Shown here: one piece after another, positions 59,320 to 64,000 of the stretch
Numbering within the stretch: position 1 is the first letter of the stretch
Layout: every line of letters starts with the position of its first letter
Origin: G963701675 sp963701675
Lineage (GTDB): Bacteria > Planctomycetota > Planctomycetia > Gemmatales > Gemmataceae
NCBI GenBank assembly: GCA_963701675.1
Contig: OY969623.1
Span: 6,820,001-6,884,000, forward strand
Direction of reading: 5' to 3'
DNA length: 64,000 bases
Program-made: the position numbers and the translations under genes
Notes under the pieces: model-generated
Databases searched by the model: none
Seen by the model: the letters and a program-made list of their open reading frames with translations, nothing else
Told to the model about the DNA's origin: nothing

Positions 59320-59659
59320 AGGCTCAAATGCGGCCGGCTACGATGTGGCGACACCCCTTTTAGCCTGCGCCCCGAAAAGAGGCACTTCGATTCAGTGGAA
59401 CCAAGATCCGTCATCACTCCCCGTCTGTTTGAGGCAGGCATGCTGCCACCAGCACCTGTGCCGAGGTAGTTTCCTTCGATTCGATTGAAACTCGGCGCTT
59501 GTGGACGATTGGCATCAATTCGTGGGCCGTGCGGTACCATTCACTGGCGGAGCCGACGTCGATTATCGACTATTCCTTATGAGGAGCCGCCAGTTCGCCC
59601 TACCAAGAACCGCCCTCGATACTGCCCGAACCCAATCCTATTTTGAAGGAGTCTTGCGC
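59320..59659. other. intergenic, no gene recognised
   Basis: About 340 bases before the Flp pilin gene. Short frames only. It should carry the pilin promoter; none was identified with confidence. Confidence 0.5.
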
Positions 59660-59839
59660 ATGCGAACGTTCATTGACTGCGTCGTCCGTTTCGTTCAGGA
59701 GGAAGATGGCCCTACCGCCGTCGAGTACGCGGTCATGCTCGCCTCGATTGTTCTGGTCTGCTTTGTCGCCATTACGGCAGTAGGAACCAATGTGAACAAG
59801 ACGTTCAGTAATGCATCGCTGCAAGCTGCTGCCAGCTAA
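59660..59839 (+). CDS. Flp/Fap-type pilin subunit
   Basis: 59 residues from ATG 59660 with AAGGAG eight bases upstream. The segment QEEDGPTAVEYAVMLASIVL is the Flp signature: a Gly-type prepilin cleavage site followed by a hydrophobic stretch with the conserved Glu-Tyr pair. After cleavage it should form tight-adherence (Tad) pili. No tad assembly genes are near it, so assembly proteins must be encoded elsewhere. Confidence 0.88.
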   Translation: MRTFIDCVVRFVQEEDGPTAVEYAVMLASIVLVCFVAITAVGTNVNKTFSNASLQAAAS

Positions 59840-60039
59840 GCCAACGAGGTAGACTGACTAGGATGAAGGAACCAGAGTCCGTTACGGTGTTGATCAAGTC
59901 GCCATCGGCGCCGCGTCCGTTCTCGGTCAGCATATTGATCCCGACGGATCCGAGTGAAAGCCCCGGCGCACTTTGTCACACTACTCCCGAGTCGATACTT
60001 CTTGTTACGCGCGCGGTGATCTCAACCGCCGTGGAATCT

Positions 60040-60597
60040 CTATTTGCACCAGGTCTTCAAATACTCGGCCACTAACGCGGCCGACTCCGGCCGTTCCGTT
60101 GGGTTCTTGGCGTGCAGTTGCTCGATTAACTGGATCAGTTCAGTGGGAATGTCGGGATTCAATACTCGAATGGGCGTGGGAGTTTTCTCTGCCACCGCGT
60201 GAAGCAATCCTAACATCGTATCCGCATGAAACGGAAGGCGACGGGTGCAAGCCGTATAGAGCACACTTCCCAAACCAAAAAGGTCGGATGCGGAGGTGAG
60301 GGACTTACCATCCACTTGTTCGGGCGACATGAAATTGGGAGTACCCACTAATAAACCCTTCTGCGTAAGCTGAAAGTCTCCGTCCATAGCACACGCCAAG
60401 CCAAAATCGGTAATGCGAACTTGCTGAGTGTTCTTTTCGATGAGAAGGTTGGCGGGCTTGATGTCGCGGTGCAAAAGGCGCAATTCATGGGCTGCCGCCA
60501 ATCCAAGCGCGGTTTGGCGGCCTAGCCTTGCAATCTCGGGCGTGGTGAACGCTCGATGCTCCCGCCGCTCTAATTGCACTCGTTTCCATAGTTCCAT
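60040..60597 (-). CDS. truncated Ser/Thr kinase (C-lobe only)
   Basis: About 185 residues. ATG 60597 (TTG 60600) follows AAAGGA. It begins in the middle of a kinase domain: LLHRDIKPANLLIEK, TDFGLACAM, GTPNFMSPEQV, SDLFGLGSVLYTACTRRLPF and RPESAALVAEYLKTW. The glycine loop and catalytic lysine are missing, so it cannot bind ATP normally. It is 29 bases after fliK on the same strand. Either a decayed kinase or a shortened regulatory protein. Confidence 0.7.
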   Translation of the reverse strand: MELWKRVQLERREHRAFTTPEIARLGRQTALGLAAAHELRLLHRDIKPANLLIEKNTQQVRITDFGLACAMDGDFQLTQKGLLVGTPNFMSPEQVDGKSLTSASDLFGLGSVLYTACTRRLPFHADTMLGLLHAVAEKTPTPIRVLNPDIPTELIQLIEQLHAKNPTERPESAALVAEYLKTWCK

Positions 60598-60628
60598 CAA
60601 TCCTTTAGATTAATTCGTATTTTCGACG

Positions 60629-62521
60629 TCACGCAAGAACGTCGATCATACCTCTGGCAACCGTTCGAGTGAAAGACCGTCCTACTGCTGCAGCTTGATG
60701 GTCACTCGACGAACTGCCACTGCGTCCACCCTGTCGCTTGCGCCTAGATTCGGTATCAAAATCTTCTCGCCCCTGAGTTACGTCGAAAGTGCCGAGTGCC
60801 AATCCGCTGTCGCTCAGCTTTGTGCGTAGAGTCGGCATCAGATTTTCCAGAAGCTGACAAGTAGCCGAATCAGCGGCCATCAGGTGCGCCGTAATAGTAT
60901 TCTCGGACATGGCGAGACGGACCCGAATCGTTCCTAGTTCCGGCGGATCGAGTCGGATGGTGAAAAAGGTCTGTCGCGACTGGCGATCAATCTCAAGACG
61001 AGTCAGCATCTGATCGGCAATCTGATCCGCAGCGCTTGGTCGGGCCGGTGCATGAAACTCCACTCGATTCGCCACAGTCACGCCGTCAGGTTTCGTGACG
61101 CCTAGAGCCGAAGCCGCTCGTTCATCCCCTGAGTTCGTTTGCCTCAGTCCTAAAACTTTGACTTCCTTTTCGATCAATGCAGGATCCTGAATTCTGAACA
61201 GTCCTTTCGATTCGGAGTCCAAGAGTGGTTGGACACGCGGCTTAATTGCGTTAGCCGTTACCCTGAGAGGTAGAAAGCCAGTTTCTCTCTCAAGCTCCGA
61301 AGGCTTGACTCGTTCGTCCGATGCGGAGTTCGGCTGAGCATGAAGACGCGGCTCAGTCGCCCACGGCACTATCCTGCGGAGTAACCCGCTGGTTTCTTTT
61401 TCGTACGATGCAGGTTCTGAAGACCTGACCAGCCCATTCGAGTCGGAGTTGACGTGAAAATAACCTCGCCGATCGTCGAGGATCGGTTTGGCGCTCGCCG
61501 TTTCTCTCGGTCGGGAGACACTAGTTTCTGCGTCGGGAAGCGCAAGCTCCGTAGACTTGACCAAGCCACTCGACATCGAATCGAGTCGTTCCCGAATTCG
61601 GGGGTCATCGGCGTCTTGAGTCTCGCTGAGTGGCAAAACGGCAATCTCTCGATCAATCAATGCGCGACCCTGCGACGCCACCGGTCCATTCGGTACGGAG
61701 TCCGTGTCCGGGTACACATCCGGATCAGTCGTAATCTTCGTGGAACTACGCGATTTGGTTTCGCCGCTCGCTACGTCTCCTTCTGGTCTCGGACTAACCT
61801 GTAAGGATGCTTCGGAAGCCGGCGAAGCGGACGGAATAGTGACGTCCGCAGTTGGCGAATGTGTTCGGGTTGCGAAAATGAGCGTCGCTGTTTCCGACTT
61901 CTCGGAGACGACCGTCGCCGGTACAGAAAGATACGGGTCAAATGGTGTCGCCGAATTCGACCGATCTTGATCGGTAGCAAGCTTGTTGGCGTCAGCGAGT
62001 GCAAGCCGCTCGTTTACGGTCATGGGCACGCTAGCGAATGGGATTGGATTCTCATTCGTTGAGCGGTCGTAAAAAAGTGCCGACGGGCTGCCCGTATCCA
62101 TTGTTTTGTTGTTGGGGCAAACTTTTGCCCACGCCTCGTCGACCGAGTCTGGTTTCGCTCGGTCCGATGGCACAACGGGTGTTGGCTCTGAACAAGGTTG
62201 GACTACGGCACATGCGAACCGGGACATATCTTCTAATTCGTCAGCCAGGGGATCCCCGGTGCAGAAAAGATCGGCTGCGGCAATCGCGTCATGGGCAGAT
62301 AATGGCGACTGAAGGTCCTCAAATACCGGAAATTCGACTTGAGTCATGCTGCCGCGATCCTGAGCGTCACATCTGAAGGCTTCCCAGAGGCAGTTTTCGA
62401 AGCGTTGCTGCCCACTGCATTGCGGATTTACACTTGAGGGACCATCACCCAGGGCGGAGCTAATAGGCGAACATGATTGGTTGGACACACTTAGCGCGTC
62501 GAGCAATCCGTTTGAGAGCAT
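60629..62521 (-). CDS. fliK: flagellar hook-length control protein FliK
   Basis: 630 residues from ATG 62521. A long low-complexity Ser/Thr/Asp-rich N-terminal region acts as a ruler in this family. The C-terminal ~120 residues form the FliK hook-length domain: TFFTIRLDPPELGTIRVRLA and NLMPTLRTKLSDSGLALGTF. It is exported by the flagellar type III system and switches it from hook to filament subunits. The family C-terminal domain is well conserved; the N-terminal part is longer than in enteric FliK. Confidence 0.85.
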   Translation of the reverse strand: MLSNGLLDALSVSNQSCSPISSALGDGPSSVNPQCSGQQRFENCLWEAFRCDAQDRGSMTQVEFPVFEDLQSPLSAHDAIAAADLFCTGDPLADELEDMSRFACAVVQPCSEPTPVVPSDRAKPDSVDEAWAKVCPNNKTMDTGSPSALFYDRSTNENPIPFASVPMTVNERLALADANKLATDQDRSNSATPFDPYLSVPATVVSEKSETATLIFATRTHSPTADVTIPSASPASEASLQVSPRPEGDVASGETKSRSSTKITTDPDVYPDTDSVPNGPVASQGRALIDREIAVLPLSETQDADDPRIRERLDSMSSGLVKSTELALPDAETSVSRPRETASAKPILDDRRGYFHVNSDSNGLVRSSEPASYEKETSGLLRRIVPWATEPRLHAQPNSASDERVKPSELERETGFLPLRVTANAIKPRVQPLLDSESKGLFRIQDPALIEKEVKVLGLRQTNSGDERAASALGVTKPDGVTVANRVEFHAPARPSAADQIADQMLTRLEIDRQSRQTFFTIRLDPPELGTIRVRLAMSENTITAHLMAADSATCQLLENLMPTLRTKLSDSGLALGTFDVTQGREDFDTESRRKRQGGRSGSSSSDHQAAAVGRSFTRTVARGMIDVLA

Positions 62522-62551
62522 TGCGTCTTTGTCGTGTAGCGGAGCTTTGCC

Positions 62552-62749
62552 TCACGCACACGGCACGCAGTCCTCCCACGTACCTGTGTTAAGGCGGATA
62601 GATTGCTGATTCCATACCACGGGTCGTCTTCGGAGGTGGACAAGAGCTTGCAGCGCTCTCGCATCGGCCCGCATTCGACTATAGCTCATGCTTGTCGCTG
62701 AGGTCGAAGGTACGGAAGTTTTGTCGATGTGAATGAGCAGGCCCGGCAT
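62552..62749 (-). CDS. small hypothetical protein in the flagellar cluster
   Basis: 65 residues. ATG 62749 lies five bases after the stop of the FlhB-like gene, which suggests coupling. The sequence (SYSRMRADARALQALVHLRR) is helical and basic. No family recognised; it could be chance. Confidence 0.35.
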   Translation of the reverse strand: MPGLLIHIDKTSVPSTSATSMSYSRMRADARALQALVHLRRRPVVWNQQSIRLNTGTWEDCVPCA

Positions 62750-62754
62750 CTGCT

Positions 62755-63036
62755 CTACGGATGGACTGTGCGATTGTTAAGTCGATAGACCCACGCAAGG
62801 ATCTCGGCGACGGCGTTGTAAACGCTGGCAGGAATCTCTTGGTCCAGGTCGAGAAGCGAAAGAACCTGTACCAGACCCTTGTCCTCGCGAATCGGGATGC
62901 CGTGCTTCCGTGCCAACTCTACGATCCGGGAAGCGACTAATCCATCACCTTTCGCAGTTACACGCGGGGCGCGGTCCTTCGACGTTTCATAGCGCAAGGC
63001 CACTGCCTGATTCCTGGACGATCGTCTGCGAGTCAT
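62755..63036 (-). CDS. FlhB-like C-terminal domain protein (FhlB/YlqH type)
   Basis: 93 residues. AVALRYETSKDRAPRVTAKG, ELARKHGIPIREDKGLV and LLDLDQEIPASVYNAVAEIL are the cytoplasmic domain of FlhB/EscU/YscU export-switch proteins without the membrane part and without the NPTH autocleavage site. Such stand-alone copies (FhlB) can partly replace the FlhB C-domain. It lies three bases after the FliK-like gene and upstream of fliK, all one operon. Confidence 0.88.
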   Translation of the reverse strand: MTRRRSSRNQAVALRYETSKDRAPRVTAKGDGLVASRIVELARKHGIPIREDKGLVQVLSLLDLDQEIPASVYNAVAEILAWVYRLNNRTVHP

Positions 63037-63039
63037 TTC

Positions 63040-63984
63040 TTAGGCCTTTACGTCCAAAAGCTGGACTGTCGTCGGGATACCGCTTTCGAGAGCGTCAAAC
63101 TTTTGTCGTGTCGTTAGAGAGAAATTGCGGAGCGTTTTCACCAGGAGCACTACATCTTTGAAGCCGGCCGTTTCAAGCGACTTTTGCAACGCGGTTAGTT
63201 CCGAGCGGAGTTCTTTTACAACCGATGGATTCTCCACGTAGATGATGGCCCGCACCCCTTGATGCGTTACCTGGGCGTCGATTCGTGTGTCGCCGAAACG
63301 ATCAAGCTCGAGATGGAAATAAAGGCTGTACCCCGAGGTTTGGCGCGAGCGAGGTGTCTCCTCTTGATCATCCGCGTCGATCATTACAAAAGCCGTGGAA
63401 ACATCCTCACCGTTCATGAAGGGAATGCGGAACTGAAAGGGCTCGCCCTGGAGTTTAGCGAGGACATTTCGGGCTTGCTGCTCGTCAAAATGATTTACAA
63501 CATCCACAACGGAACGACCCAGACGTGCCAACTCTGTGCTGGCGGCATCGGTCTTCGCCGTTGCAGCCGTTTCCAGTCCACCGGTCACCGAACTACGATC
63601 TATATCCCGTAGCGCTTGGAGAAGAAGCCCTTTGAGGTCGCTGTTCGCGACACGGGCGAGGACTTGTGGTCCCTCGGAAAGGCGACGAGCCAGCTTGGCT
63701 TCATATTGGAGGCCGCCATCCCGGAACCATTGGGCAATACTTTCGACATCCGCAGACCTCGTCGCTGCTAAGAAACCTTTCAGTGCCATGCCCAATTGCA
63801 TGAAGCTCGGCGGTAGCTTGCCGGCCTTCGACGGTTCTCCGGCCGTCAATAACGTGCGATAGTTATCAGCTATGGTTTGTCCTGGTGAAGCAACTTGCGC
63901 AATCCGGTGGGCGAGTAGCTCTACGACGGCATCTTCGACGGTTTGTGTTCCGGGTCGATCGATAATCTCAGGAGAAACTGGCAC
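63040..63984 (-). CDS. FliK-like hook-length control family protein, possibly 5'-partial
   Basis: At least 314 residues. The frame is still open at the window's end; the first possible start inside is a GTG at 63984. The C-terminal part (GYSLYFHLELDRFGDTRIDA, IYVENPSVVKELRSELTALQ) resembles the FliK-family proteins that precede FhlB in other bacteria. The N-terminal part is helical (MALKGFLAATRSADVESIAQ). It is probably a second hook-length or export-switch factor rather than a duplicate of the FliK above. Confidence 0.65.
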   Translation of the reverse strand: MPVSPEIIDRPGTQTVEDAVVELLAHRIAQVASPGQTIADNYRTLLTAGEPSKAGKLPPSFMQLGMALKGFLAATRSADVESIAQWFRDGGLQYEAKLARRLSEGPQVLARVANSDLKGLLLQALRDIDRSSVTGGLETAATAKTDAASTELARLGRSVVDVVNHFDEQQARNVLAKLQGEPFQFRIPFMNGEDVSTAFVMIDADDQEETPRSRQTSGYSLYFHLELDRFGDTRIDAQVTHQGVRAIIYVENPSVVKELRSELTALQKSLETAGFKDVVLLVKTLRNFSLTTRQKFDALESGIPTTVQLLDVKA

Positions 63985-64000
63985 GTGTCCATTCTGGTCG

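Noticed and set aside
59863..60075. Plus-strand 70-codon frame after the Flp pilin
   Set aside because: Overlaps the 3' end of the truncated kinase, has no family signal and only a weak ribosome site.
1..64000. tRNA and rRNA genes
   Set aside because: No cloverleaf or rRNA-like conserved stretch was recognised by eye; a tRNAscan-SE or Infernal run would be decisive.

Overview
The window looks like a planctomycete chromosome. The signs are large exported proteins with the planctomycete-type leader (LEPLEARRLLS, LEPLEDRLLLA, LEERTLLS), ECF sigma factors beside Ser/Thr kinases that carry C-terminal TPR arrays, FG-GAP and SBBP surface proteins, a Flp-type pilin, a diheme cytochrome lipoprotein and a flagellar hook-length/FhlB cluster. 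Many insertion-sequence relics and broken genes mark it as an accessory, fast-changing region. A number of long genes carry one or more frame breaks. I cannot tell true decay from uncorrected long-read indels, so each break is noted and described as one locus.

Layout. 0-2.2 kb: an FHA-GGDEF diguanylate cyclase and an IS4-type transposase fragment. 2.2-8.3 kb: a very GC-rich block with a Gfo/Idh/MocA oxidoreductase, two GH130-type mannoside phosphorylase/mannosidase genes and a GT4 glycosyltransferase, all but the first repeatedly frameshifted. 8.3-18.1 kb: a signalling and stress cluster (TPR-GGDEF protein, DUF2294 protein, two exported beta-type small proteins, PP2C phosphatase, receiver-like protein, LRR protein, EF-hand protein, RRM protein). 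Three co-directional genes here are each preceded by a copy of a ~110-nt structured RNA ending in a strong terminator hairpin. 18.1-21.5 kb: an intact IS21-family element with perfect 35-bp ends, flanked by broken genes. 21.6-43 kb: kinase-TPR genes, very large exported repeat proteins, an ECF sigma factor, two paralogous FG-GAP proteins and a cytochrome. 43-47.8 kb: a mobile, degraded stretch (IS5 relic splitting a Calx-beta/fn3 protein, an orphan leader-peptide ORF, a DDE integrase, a ~149-bp dispersed repeat, excisionase-like and MerR-like genes). 47.9-51.7 kb: an operon of a 51-aa peptide, a TPR protein and a PqqD-M50 peptidase-HlyD fusion. 51.8-55.3 kb: ECF sigma plus a 923-aa kinase-TPR. 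55.6-59.8 kb: SBBP/VCBS exported protein and Flp pilin. 60-64 kb: truncated kinase, FliK, a FlhB-like C-terminal protein and a second FliK-like protein.

The two points I find most worth following are the three-copy structured RNA (8652-8762, 10970-11078, 11813-11918), probably a cis-acting attenuator or an RNA family I do not recognise, and the peptide/TPR/PqqD-M50-HlyD operon (48207-51653), which has the parts of a peptide maturation and export system.
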